Of a stretch of DNA of 64,000 nucleotides, positions 56,583 through 64,000 are shown piece after piece. A model generated the notes under the pieces. The model did no database searches. It was not told the DNA's origin and saw only the letters and a program-made list of their open reading frames with translations. Position 1 is the first letter of the stretch. Each line of letters begins with the position of its first letter. The DNA lies in NCBI GenBank assembly GCA_029781855.1, contig JAKOVX010000003.1:1-64000 (forward strand). The letters are read 5' to 3'. The translations under genes were made by a program, and so were the position numbers. Source of the stretch: Acidobacteriota bacterium. Lineage in GTDB: Bacteria; Acidobacteriota; Blastocatellia; Pyrinomonadales; Pyrinomonadaceae.

Positions 56583-57629
56583 ATGAGAATTCTCCTTGTA
56601 TCTTTCGTACTCTTGATCGGAACTTGTCTCAACATCGCGGCCCAATCGGGACCGCTCGCGGTGCCAGGCGAAAAACACCTGAAGAACATCAAACAGCTTA
56701 CGTTCGGTGGCGAGAATGCCGAGGCGTATTTTTCGTTTGACGGCAAGCAGCTCATTTTTCAGTCCAAACGCGATGGACGCGATTGCGATCAGATCTATTC
56801 GATGAATATCGACGGTTCAAACGTCCGAATGGTCTCGAACGGTGAGGGACGAACGACTTGTTCGTACTTTTTTAAGGGTGGCAGAAAGGTGCTTTACGCG
56901 TCGACCTTTGGCGGTAAGAGGGAATGCCCGCCGCCGCCTGATTTCTCGTTAGGCTACGTTTGGGCGATCTATCCGGATTACGAGATCTATACTTCGACGC
57001 CGGACGGCAAAAATATCAAGAACCTGACGAATTCGCCCGGTTACGATGCCGAAGCGACAGTCTCGCCGGACGGCAAGAAGATCATCTTTACCTCGGAACG
57101 CGACGGCGACCTCGAACTTTACTCGATGGATATCAATGGTAAGAACGTTAAGCGGCTGACCTTTGAGCCTGGCTACGATGGCGGAGCGTTCTTTTCGCCC
57201 GATTCGAAGCAGATAGTTTACCGCGGCTCTCACCCGACTGATCCGGCATTGGTTCAACGGGATAAGGACCTGTTAAAGCGGCACCTTATCGTTCCGACCG
57301 TTTTCGAAGTTTGGACAATGAACGCCGATGGTTCTAACAAGAGGCAGGTGACAAAACTGAATTCGGCGTCCTTCGCCCCATTCTTTACGCCCGATGGCAA
57401 AAGGATCATTTTCTGCACAAACTACTTTGCGACCGATCCGAAAAAGCGAAATTTCGACCTCGCATTGATCAATGTCGACGGAACGGGCCTCGAAAGGGTC
57501 ACGTTCAACGAGAGCTTCGATGGTTTCCCGATGTTCTCTCCGGATGGGAAGAAGCTGGTTTTTGCCTCAAATCGGAACGACGCCAAGCAGGGCGACACCA
57601 ACGTGTTCATCGCCGACTGGGTAGAATAA
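56583..57629 (+). CDS. Exported TolB-like beta-propeller protein
   Basis: This 348-residue protein has a signal peptide (MRILLVSFVLLIGTCLNIAA) and at least five WD40-like PD40 repeats. Each carries the motif F-S-P-D-G-K-K (YFSFDGKQLIFQSKRDG; ATVSPDGKKIIFTSERDGD; FFSPDSKQIVYRG; FFTPDGKRIIFCTN; MFSPDGKKLVFASNRND). The fold is that of the TolB C-terminal propeller, but the TolB N-terminal domain is absent, so it is not TolB itself. The propeller probably binds a peptide or protein in the periplasm. Start 56577, two codons earlier, is also possible. Confidence 0.8.
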   Translation: MRILLVSFVLLIGTCLNIAAQSGPLAVPGEKHLKNIKQLTFGGENAEAYFSFDGKQLIFQSKRDGRDCDQIYSMNIDGSNVRMVSNGEGRTTCSYFFKGGRKVLYASTFGGKRECPPPPDFSLGYVWAIYPDYEIYTSTPDGKNIKNLTNSPGYDAEATVSPDGKKIIFTSERDGDLELYSMDINGKNVKRLTFEPGYDGGAFFSPDSKQIVYRGSHPTDPALVQRDKDLLKRHLIVPTVFEVWTMNADGSNKRQVTKLNSASFAPFFTPDGKRIIFCTNYFATDPKKRNFDLALINVDGTGLERVTFNESFDGFPMFSPDGKKLVFASNRNDAKQGDTNVFIADWVE

Positions 57630-57690
57630 CACCGCGAGAAATCCCGAGATCTTAAGCACAAGAACAATGAAACGAAGCGTTCTATCTGAT

Positions 57691-58263
57691 ATGAAAATGC
57701 AGATCGCCTTCGTTTCTTGTTTTTTATTTGCGGCCCTCGGCGTTTCGGCGCAGACAGGCACATCAGTCGAAAAGATACGTAGGTACTACACGACGGTCGC
57801 TGAAAACGCCCGGCTTACCGAGACCGACGAAGATCAGGGCCAATACGGCGATCTGGTAATGAATGAGCTCGTAGTCAATAAGCGAGATCATCAGTGGCGA
57901 GCGGTCGGCATATTTGGCGAAACATACAAGTTCTTCTACCGCGGCGGCGATAGCGAGGCTCATATGTATCCCGATCAGCTCGTTATGGTAAAGGTCGAAC
58001 GCCGGGTCTCGAACCGCAATTACCTCGTAGAGTTCGTCTACGATGAGGCCGGTCGACTGAACTTCTATTTTCAAAAGGCCGAAAACGACGACCAGGTACC
58101 TGCCGAACGCCGCGTCTATTTTTCAGGCGTCAAGGCCATCCGAATTGTTGAGGACGGGAAGACTCGGGATAGATTGACGGCCAAAGATCTCAAGACGGCT
58201 GCGGATGTCGCTGCGGAGAGTGCGCGGATAAAAGATCTATTCGCCAAGTCGATAAAATTATGA
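57691..58263 (+). CDS. Exported protein of unknown function
   Basis: This 190-residue protein starts with ATG 57691 (MKMQIAFVSCFLFAALGVSA), which gives a clean signal peptide; an in-frame ATG at 57667 is an alternative. The mature part reads VEKIRRYYTTVAENARLTET, then beta-rich stretches (VGIFGETYKFFYRG; KVERRVSNRNYLVEFVYDEA) and a basic helical tail. The pattern suggests a small alpha/beta exported domain; no family is recognised. It is encoded 62 bp after the propeller gene and 38 bp before dapF on the same strand, so the three may be co-transcribed. Confidence 0.65.
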   Translation: MKMQIAFVSCFLFAALGVSAQTGTSVEKIRRYYTTVAENARLTETDEDQGQYGDLVMNELVVNKRDHQWRAVGIFGETYKFFYRGGDSEAHMYPDQLVMVKVERRVSNRNYLVEFVYDEAGRLNFYFQKAENDDQVPAERRVYFSGVKAIRIVEDGKTRDRLTAKDLKTAADVAAESARIKDLFAKSIKL

Positions 58264-58301
58264 CGAGAGAGAATGGAGCAACGCTCGATCCGGCAAAATA
58301 A

Positions 58302-59156
58302 ATGACTGTTTCGTTTTGTAAATTTCACGGCTTTGGCAACGACTATATCGTGATCGAGCAGGACAGGCTGCCGACCGATATGTCGCTCATGGAATTTGCC
58401 GAGAAGATCTGTCATCGGCATACGGGCGTCGGTTCCGATGGTTTCGCCGTTTTGAGCAAACTCGACGGCACTGAAGCCGATTTTCATTGCGAGATAATCA
58501 ATCCTGATGGCAGCGTCGCGGGTTTTTCCGGAAACGGCACGCGTTGTGCCGCCGCGTATCTTCATTTCCGCAGGCTGTGGACGGAACCAAAACTACGTCT
58601 TCGGACTCGAAGCGGCATAAAGAACTACGACCTGATCGAGCGGATCGGAGATGCAACTTTTTGGTTCGACGCTGAGATCGGAAAACCGAAATTCGAATCA
58701 GATCAGGTTCCCGTCATCTTGCCCACTCCGCGGCCCGCTGTTGTCAACGAGCAGATCGAGATCAACGGCCGAGTATATGGATTTTCGGCTGTCAACGTTG
58801 GGAATCCGGTCGCATGCATTTTCGTGAATACTTTCGATCTTGACTGGCGGATAATCGGTCGGTCGATGGAGAGACACGCGGTTTTCCCGGAAGGTGTTAA
58901 TGTCGTGTTCGTACGTGTGATCGATCGCGAAAATATCGAATTGCGGATATGGGAACGTGGAGCGGGCGAGACATCATCGTCCGGAACGTGCTCGAGCGGT
59001 GCCGCGGTTCTGAGCTCGTTGCTGCTGAAAACCGAACGGACCGTCAGCGTTCATTCACCCGGCGGAATGACGAAGGTCGATTGGCGTGATGACGACGAGA
59101 TGGTCCTAACCGGGCGGGCGGACCTCGCTTTCTGCGGTGAATGGCCGGCCCAATAG
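58302..59156 (+). CDS. dapF: Diaminopimelate epimerase
   Basis: This 284-residue enzyme interconverts LL- and meso-diaminopimelate for lysine and peptidoglycan synthesis. It is cofactor-independent and uses two cysteines: Cys82 in GFSGNGTRCAAAY and Cys230 in SSGTCSSGAAV. The N-terminal KFHGFGNDYIVIEQDRLPT and ERGAGETSSSGTCSSGAA blocks are diagnostic. It lies at the end of a plus-strand run and is convergent (4 bp apart) with the membrane protein at 59161-59934. Confidence 0.95.
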   Translation: MTVSFCKFHGFGNDYIVIEQDRLPTDMSLMEFAEKICHRHTGVGSDGFAVLSKLDGTEADFHCEIINPDGSVAGFSGNGTRCAAAYLHFRRLWTEPKLRLRTRSGIKNYDLIERIGDATFWFDAEIGKPKFESDQVPVILPTPRPAVVNEQIEINGRVYGFSAVNVGNPVACIFVNTFDLDWRIIGRSMERHAVFPEGVNVVFVRVIDRENIELRIWERGAGETSSSGTCSSGAAVLSSLLLKTERTVSVHSPGGMTKVDWRDDDEMVLTGRADLAFCGEWPAQ

Positions 59157-59160
59157 CAAA

Positions 59161-59934
59161 CTAGATCGTCAAAAACGGCTTTCCCCACAACGCCTGCAAA
59201 AACGTGGCTCCAACCATTGCAAAATAGAGCGTCGCAAATGCTGCGGTCAAAATTCTGCCCGGGCGAATTTTGAACCGATCGACAGCGAAAGCAAACAAGG
59301 GCACCGCCTGCAGCGAATGCAGGCCGAGGAAATGCGAGACGCGGAGATCGCCGGCAATGGTAGACCAATTCGCCAGCGGCAGGCCCGGGCCGCCGTCCAC
59401 GGCGCCAACCGTATGGCCAGTCTGGGATGCCATATATCCGCCCTCGATGCTCCCGATCAGAAAAAGTAGCAGGCCAAGACGCATGCCGAACAGGATCGTC
59501 GGCGAAAGTTCGATCCGCGTCGTGAAGTAAAAATAGGCGAGTACTCCGACGAGGATCGTGTTAATGGCGATCGCGATTCCCATGATCGTGAAAATTGCCC
59601 CGTCAAACCCGTTCGACACGTTGAAATGAGAAGTCGTGCCGCGGGCCGCCTGCCCGACGATAGCTGCCATTTCCACGGCGAATATCAGGATCATTCCCCA
59701 CGATCCGATACGTGAAAAGAACTCATGACCTTTAAGAAAATATAGATAGACAGCGATCGTCCATACGAATATCGCGATCGAAATAAAGAACTTCGTCGGC
59801 TTGATCCATCGGTCGATGCCGAGGATCTGCGTGCTGTCGAGCTGGGTCAATGCCGCGGTTACAAGAAAACCAAGAAACGAAATCATACCCGCGAACATCA
59901 GCGGCCGCTGTTCGCTAAGCAGCTTCGAGATCAT
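59161..59934 (-). CDS. Polytopic membrane protein of unknown function
   Basis: This 257-residue protein with seven predicted membrane helices is not recognised as a named family. Notable loops are DRWIKPTKFFISIAIFVWTI, VGQAARGTTSHFNVSNGFDG and RVSHFLGLHSLQAVPLFAFA. Conserved-looking His and Trp residues at membrane borders could bind a cofactor or lipid. Its start lies within the end of the ABA4-like gene (20-bp overlap), so the two are surely co-expressed and may form a complex. An oxidoreductase or lipid-modifying role is a guess only. Confidence 0.7.
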   Translation of the reverse strand: MISKLLSEQRPLMFAGMISFLGFLVTAALTQLDSTQILGIDRWIKPTKFFISIAIFVWTIAVYLYFLKGHEFFSRIGSWGMILIFAVEMAAIVGQAARGTTSHFNVSNGFDGAIFTIMGIAIAINTILVGVLAYFYFTTRIELSPTILFGMRLGLLLFLIGSIEGGYMASQTGHTVGAVDGGPGLPLANWSTIAGDLRVSHFLGLHSLQAVPLFAFAVDRFKIRPGRILTAAFATLYFAMVGATFLQALWGKPFLTI

Positions 59935-60358
59935 CTTCGCCCCCTTTTCGCGGCATAAAGAGCTTGATCGCCGCGTACAGCAAAAAACCTATCGGCCCGA
60001 ACATGAACGTCAGGAACAGGCACGGGATGACCAGTATGTGCGAAATTCCGTTCCGTTGAGAGTCGGAGACCTCCCAACTGCCAACGAACAGGTCGAACGC
60101 CAGATAGTGGATCCAGCCGGCGAGCACCGCCCACTCGTTGGTGAAGAGCTTCATCACTTCGGGCAGCGACCCAAATCCGCCTTCGGCACGGCCGAAAAAC
60201 AAGACGATCAGTACGAGATAGGCGACTGCCAGAAGGAGCGGGATCGCGCCGGACAGAACCAAATATCTCGAGTATTTCCAGGTCGGTAAAATGGCGATCA
60301 AGAGCCAACCGGCAATGGCAATAAGGTTTACGACCGTGAATATCTGTTCGGCTTTCAT
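59915..60358 (-). CDS. ABA4-like family membrane protein (DUF4281)
   Basis: This 147-residue protein with four membrane helices has the family landmark WAVLAGWIHYLAFDLFVGSW, then ILVIPCLFLTFMFGPIGFLL. Plant ABA4 is needed for neoxanthin formation; bacterial members are uncharacterised, though one group sits near carotenoid genes. Here no carotenoid genes are seen, but dxs lies 49 kb away. The overlap with the seven-helix membrane protein gene indicates a fixed partnership. The function is unknown in this organism. Confidence 0.82.
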   Translation of the reverse strand: MKAEQIFTVVNLIAIAGWLLIAILPTWKYSRYLVLSGAIPLLLAVAYLVLIVLFFGRAEGGFGSLPEVMKLFTNEWAVLAGWIHYLAFDLFVGSWEVSDSQRNGISHILVIPCLFLTFMFGPIGFLLYAAIKLFMPRKGGEDDLEAA

Positions 60359-60410
60359 TAAATTTCTCCCTGTTTAGCAAAGTGCCAGAGCTTTTTGATA
60401 TCACGCCCGC

Positions 60411-61544
60411 TCACGAATTGCCAACCGAAATAAAGGCATCTACTCGCAGTCCAAGGGGAAGTTTTTCATCCGGAGCCAACTCAAGAAGAACCTCGAGGAC
60501 GCGAGTATCGATCTTTTCCGTCGGACGATCGGTTCTGAAGTTTTTGCGCCCGAGAATTTGGCCTATGCGAATGACTTTGGCATTGAACCGGCGGTCGCCG
60601 TATGCATCTGCGGTCACGTACGCAGTTTGTCCGTCGCGGATCTTTGCCACGTCCGTCTCATCGAGGTCGACTCTGATCCGTAGAGCTGATGTGTCTGCCA
60701 TAGTGACAATTCCGGTCGGACTGTCCGGTGAAACCGACTCGCCGCCCTTGAGACGTTTACGCAGGATCACGCCGGCGATCGGAGCACGTATTATGGTCTT
60801 TTCAAGACGCGACTGCGCCTCGCGAACTCGGGCAGCGGCCTCGGCAATCTGTGCGTCGAATTCGCGGACCTGCGTTTCGACCAACTGTACGGCGGCATCA
60901 GCCTTGGCCAGATCGTCTTGCCGGGCAGATGCGTTTACGACATTGAAACGTTCCAATGCCGATGCCGAGCGTTTTTGTGCGACCTCAAATGCCGTCCGTG
61001 AACGCTCCATTTCCTCTCTGGAGATGATGCCGTCTTTGAAAAGGCGGTCGCGGCGTTCAAACTCCCGGCGAGTATTTTCGACCTCCGGGAGAGTTTGTTC
61101 GTAGCCGGCCCGGGCCTCGATACGTTCCTCGGTGCGGGCACCGTTTGCAATGCGGGCACGATCGGCTCTGGCTTCGATCAGCCGCGCTTGCGCGGTCGCC
61201 TGCGAACTTCGCAGTGTTTCGATCTGAGCCCGAGCCGTGTCGACTGCTGTACGATAGTCATCATTCTCGATCACCGCGAGTACCTGGCCTCTCGATACTC
61301 TTTGACCTTCGTCGACATCTACCGACCTCAGTTTGCCCGGCAATTCCGTGCCGATCTCGATCTCTTCGGAAACGGCCTCAACAACGCCGGGCGCCGAAAC
61401 GATGCCCGCTCCAATTTCTGGCACTGCGGTTTCGGTTGATCCCGGCGATTGCGTAACCACGGCATTTTGGCCATACCCAAAATACGCGATCGACGTCGCG
61501 GTGAACATAACTGCCAATACCGCCAAAATAATTATCCTGTTCAT
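60411..61544 (-). CDS. HlyD/DevB-type membrane fusion protein
   Basis: This 377-residue periplasmic adaptor has an N-terminal membrane anchor (MNRIIILAVLAVMFTATSIA). A lipoyl half reads KLRSVDVDEGQRVSRGQVLA, followed by a long coiled-coil hairpin (~100-235; AQIETLRSSQATAQARLIEA …). The second lipoyl half and beta-barrel have SRLEKTIIRAPIAGVILRKR. It would connect the ABC permease to an outer-membrane channel. Its start overlaps the ATPase gene by 4 bp. The set matches DevBCA-type exporters, which secrete glycolipids or small molecules. Confidence 0.9.
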   Translation of the reverse strand: MNRIIILAVLAVMFTATSIAYFGYGQNAVVTQSPGSTETAVPEIGAGIVSAPGVVEAVSEEIEIGTELPGKLRSVDVDEGQRVSRGQVLAVIENDDYRTAVDTARAQIETLRSSQATAQARLIEARADRARIANGARTEERIEARAGYEQTLPEVENTRREFERRDRLFKDGIISREEMERSRTAFEVAQKRSASALERFNVVNASARQDDLAKADAAVQLVETQVREFDAQIAEAAARVREAQSRLEKTIIRAPIAGVILRKRLKGGESVSPDSPTGIVTMADTSALRIRVDLDETDVAKIRDGQTAYVTADAYGDRRFNAKVIRIGQILGRKNFRTDRPTEKIDTRVLEVLLELAPDEKLPLGLRVDAFISVGNS

Positions 61545-62293
61545 AATTGTGCCCCCGTGTTTTGATAGAACGCCGAGCGTGCGCGGAGAATCCCCGCGGC
61601 CGGTATGATATCGTTATCTGGCTTGATCCGGCCGTCGTCGATATGGACAAGCCGGTCAGCATATTTGAAAATTCGGTTGTCGTGCGTGACGACCACAACG
61701 GCCCGGTCCTGCTCGTTGGCTAATTCCTTAAGCAGGTCCATTACGAGCTGTCCGCTTTCTGCATCAAGAGCCGCCGTGGGCTCATCCGCAAGGATGATCC
61801 GCGGATCGCCGGCAAGAGCCCGGGCAATTGCCACACGCTGCTTCTGTCCGCCGGAAAGATCCGCGGGGTATGTTTTCAATTTCGCCCCGAGGCCAACGCG
61901 CTCGAGCAGTTCGACGGCCTTTTTTCGGGCGTTGGAGCCGCGAACGCCTTTGAGATCGAGCGTGATCTCAACATTTTCCTGTACTGTAAGTGCCGGAAAA
62001 AGGTTGAATGCCTGAAAGATGAATCCGATATTTTCGAGCCGGATCCTCGGCAGCCGGTTTTGTGGCAGCCCGATCGTTTCGACGCCATGGACCTTACAGC
62101 TTCCCGAAGAGGCGGACAGAATGCACCCGATTATCGAGACCAATGTGGTCTTTCCCGAGCCGCTCGCCCCGAGCAGCATCAGGAGTTCGCCCTGTAGGAC
62201 CTCCATATCGATGCACTTTAGCGCATGGACGGCCGTCTCGCCGCTGCCGTAGGTTTTGACCAGTTCACGCACTTCGATCGCTTTTTTCATCAT
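61541..62293 (-). CDS. ABC transporter ATP-binding protein (DevA/LolD-like)
   Basis: This 250-residue ATPase has Walker A (GASGSGKTT), Q-loop (FIFQAFNLFPALTV), signature LSGGQKQRVAIARAL, Walker B (IILADEPTAALD) and the H-loop (VVVVTHDNRIF). It is the MacB/LolD/DevA type that pairs with FtsX-like permeases. It is coupled to the adaptor gene downstream by a 4-bp overlap and is 144 bp from the permease gene upstream. The gap between permease and ATPase holds no gene. Confidence 0.93.
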   Translation of the reverse strand: MMKKAIEVRELVKTYGSGETAVHALKCIDMEVLQGELLMLLGASGSGKTTLVSIIGCILSASSGSCKVHGVETIGLPQNRLPRIRLENIGFIFQAFNLFPALTVQENVEITLDLKGVRGSNARKKAVELLERVGLGAKLKTYPADLSGGQKQRVAIARALAGDPRIILADEPTAALDAESGQLVMDLLKELANEQDRAVVVVTHDNRIFKYADRLVHIDDGRIKPDNDIIPAAGILRARSAFYQNTGAQL

Positions 62294-62437
62294 ATGTTCC
62301 TCAGAACTGTCTTCTTCAAAGTTCTCTTAAAAGCTCAAAACAATTATCGGGCGTTTCGGGCATCGACAATTTCATTAGTCCAAAACCCGGCCTGTCGGTT
62401 TACCACCGATCTGTTAAGATTCTTCCTCTCCTGATCT

Positions 62438-63568
62438 TTATCCCTTGAAAACCATCGCCGGGTCGATCGTCGTTGCCTTTCTGATCGCGACGACCGACGA
62501 CAGGCAGCACATAGCCATTGTTAAAAGAAACAGTGCCACTCCGAGCGGAAAGTTGACGATAATGGCCAATGTCCCCGACATGCTTACGTGCGAGATCACG
62601 AGCGAGACCACAATGCCAATTAAGAACGAGATAAGACCACTGACGACCGCCTGGGTGATGATGATGCGATACAGGTAGCCGTTGGTGGCGCCGATTGCCT
62701 TGAGCGTGCCGTACTCGCGAATGTGGTCTACGGTGGCCGAGTAGATAGTCTGAGCGACTATCACGACGCCGACGATTATTGCCAGTCCCGCAGCCACGAG
62801 CACCGTGATCCCGGCACCGGTACCGATGACCCAATACATTCCCTGTCGATAGACAAGTTCGTCTTTGGTCTCAACATCGACGGCGGTCAGGCGGTCCGAA
62901 ATCCTCCTTTTGAGTTCTACCACATCGGTGCCTGCTGCGGCCTTGACGAGAATATAGAACGTCTCGTCTTCAGGCAGTCCAAGAAACGTCTGTGCGTTCT
63001 TGAACGATGTAAAAACAGCGGGCTGCGACGTAAAGATCCGAATGCCGCGTGTAAATCCGACGACGCGGGCTCGCCGCTGATTGATCTCGATGACTTGGCC
63101 TATCTCTGTGACCCCGAGTTTGTCCCTCGCGTAGAGCTCGTCGACCAAAATGGAATCCGGCCGTTCGAGATCTTTGACGCTGCCGCGAACGATGTTCCAC
63201 GGCGCTCCCAGGTCGCTATTTAGGTCAAAGCCGACCAGCGTCAAACCCTCGCTCGAACCGTCAGGCTTTCGGACCGTTCCGTTCAGTGTGACGATATGCT
63301 TCCGGGCTTCCGCGACGCCCTCGGTCGCCAGCACCTGGTAAAACTTGCTCTCGGAGAATGCTACGCCCTGTTCAACGTGCGTTACCCCCGTCGAAACGAC
63401 CCAAAGATCGGCTTTTGTATTGCCTATCAGCCCGGTTGACGCCTCAATGAACCCGAGAAAGATCCCGAGCTGCACGGCCGTCAGGATGATCGAGAACACG
63501 ATTCCTGTCAGGGTCACGGCGAGCCGGACCTTTTCGTGAAACAGATTTTTGATCGCCAGCGAAGCCAT
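62438..63568 (-). CDS. FtsX-like ABC transporter permease (DevC type)
   Basis: This 376-residue permease has helix 1 near the N-terminus (AVTLTGIVFSIILTAVQLGI), an external MacB-like domain (~45-235) and three C-terminal helices (ITVLVAAGLAIIVGVVIVAQ; VVSGLISFLIGIVVSLVISH; ALFLLTMAMCCLSSVVAIRK). This layout is that of DevC and MacB/LolC relatives. Together with the ATPase and HlyD-like adaptor it completes an export system; the outer-membrane channel is not encoded here. The start lies 18 bp after the stop of the epimerase-like gene, which points to one transcript. Confidence 0.9.
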   Translation of the reverse strand: MASLAIKNLFHEKVRLAVTLTGIVFSIILTAVQLGIFLGFIEASTGLIGNTKADLWVVSTGVTHVEQGVAFSESKFYQVLATEGVAEARKHIVTLNGTVRKPDGSSEGLTLVGFDLNSDLGAPWNIVRGSVKDLERPDSILVDELYARDKLGVTEIGQVIEINQRRARVVGFTRGIRIFTSQPAVFTSFKNAQTFLGLPEDETFYILVKAAAGTDVVELKRRISDRLTAVDVETKDELVYRQGMYWVIGTGAGITVLVAAGLAIIVGVVIVAQTIYSATVDHIREYGTLKAIGATNGYLYRIIITQAVVSGLISFLIGIVVSLVISHVSMSGTLAIIVNFPLGVALFLLTMAMCCLSSVVAIRKATTIDPAMVFKG

Positions 63569-63586
63569 CCTCGTTTTCCTTAGAAC

Positions 63587-64000
63587 TTATGCTGTGTAAC
63601 CGTTTTGCCGATACCAATCGAACTCGGCACGAAGCGTTTCCGCAAACGGGCGGAAGCTAACGCCGAGTTCCCTGACCGCCCTCGACGAATCGTGATTTAA
63701 CCTTGCTCGCATAGTGTTGATCGCCGTGCGGGTGACGAGAGCGGGCTTGCCGGTGAGCCGGCTGTAGATCTCCTGAACGATAGCGAACGAGTAGATCGCA
63801 AAATATGGGAACCGGATCTTCGGTTCTGGTTTTCCTGTCACTACGGCCATCGTCTGGGCGATCTCACGCATAGTCTGGAAAGTGCCTGCGATGATGTACT
63901 TGTCTCCGCCTTTTCCTTTTTCGGCGGCTGCGATCATACCGGCCGCGACGTCGGCCGCATCGACAACGGTAGTTCCGCCCTCGAACGTGCCGGGCAAATT
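63587..64000 (-). CDS. NAD-dependent epimerase/dehydratase (extended SDR), C-terminal part
   Basis: Only the last ~137 residues are inside the window; the frame is open through base 64000. The wording VVDAADVAAGMIAAAEKGKG, then KYIIAGTFQTMREIAQTMAV and the C-terminal LGVSFRPFAETLRAEFDWYR is typical of the hopanoid-associated HpnA-like sugar epimerases and related extended SDRs. The Rossmann fold and YxxxK catalytic residues are in the missing part. It lies just upstream of the ABC exporter genes on the same strand, suggesting modification of the exported lipid or glycolipid. Confidence 0.75.
   Translation of the reverse strand, partial: NLPGTFEGGTTVVDAADVAAGMIAAAEKGKGGDKYIIAGTFQTMREIAQTMAVVTGKPEPKIRFPYFAIYSFAIVQEIYSRLTGKPALVTRTAINTMRARLNHDSSRAVRELGVSFRPFAETLRAEFDWYRQNGYTA

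Overview
The window reads as a chromosomal segment of an Acidobacteriota-type bacterium, most likely class Blastocatellia (Pyrinomonadaceae-like). This is inferred from protein style, not from a marker gene. The signs are two very large Oar-like TonB-dependent receptors with an N-terminal carboxypeptidase-regulatory domain, an SdrD_B/regulatory-like surface protein, a cluster of DUF3857 proteins, an RskA-type anti-sigma factor, many Sec-exported proteins of unknown function, and moderately high GC. No rRNA, tRNA, CRISPR array, phage gene or intact transposase gene was seen.

Layout. 1-1670: 5' part of lepA, then a YtxH/DUF948-like envelope pair. 1671-5526: an accessory strip on the minus strand made of small exported or membrane-anchored unknown proteins mixed with gene fragments, including one gene interrupted by a TGA. 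5527-12392: two nearly identical 221-bp repeats in opposite orientation, each running into a 22-bp tandem array. They bracket a core block of ECF sigma/anti-sigma, VKOR + DsbA (oxidative protein folding), dxs (isoprenoids) and a Spy-like chaperone. 12393-20598: four consecutive exported DUF3857/transglutaminase-like proteins, of which only the last keeps a Cys-His-Asp triad. 20820-23806: class I fructose-bisphosphate aldolase and a GT-C-like membrane protein. 23897-31601: metallo-beta-lactamase-fold hydrolases, a GNAT acetyltransferase, a DHH phosphoesterase, an amino acid permease, an unknown two-part protein and a GDT1-like transporter. 31672-38213: a large surface protein, msrA, a class II aldolase-type gene (probably mtnB) and acs.

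38277-49319 is a saccharide-use locus: a GH31 glucosidase, a LacI-type regulator, an outer-membrane TonB-dependent receptor, and an unusual exported fusion of a GH3 beta-glucosidase with a GH144-type (Glycoamylase, PF10091) domain. The fusion suggests use of beta-1,2-glucan or sophoro-oligosaccharides. A CG-centred palindrome upstream of the receptor is a candidate LacI-family operator.

49351-64000: moaA and queG, a second TonB-dependent receptor, an LACTB2-like hydrolase, a TolB-like propeller protein, dapF, an ABA4-like membrane pair, a DevBCA-type ABC exporter and the end of a sugar-epimerase-like SDR gene. The best candidates for something undescribed are the DUF3857 array with three catalytically dead paralogues, the GH3-GH144 fusion locus, and the inverted 221-bp element with its 22-bp arrays. 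All functional names come from motif recognition by eye; no database search was possible.
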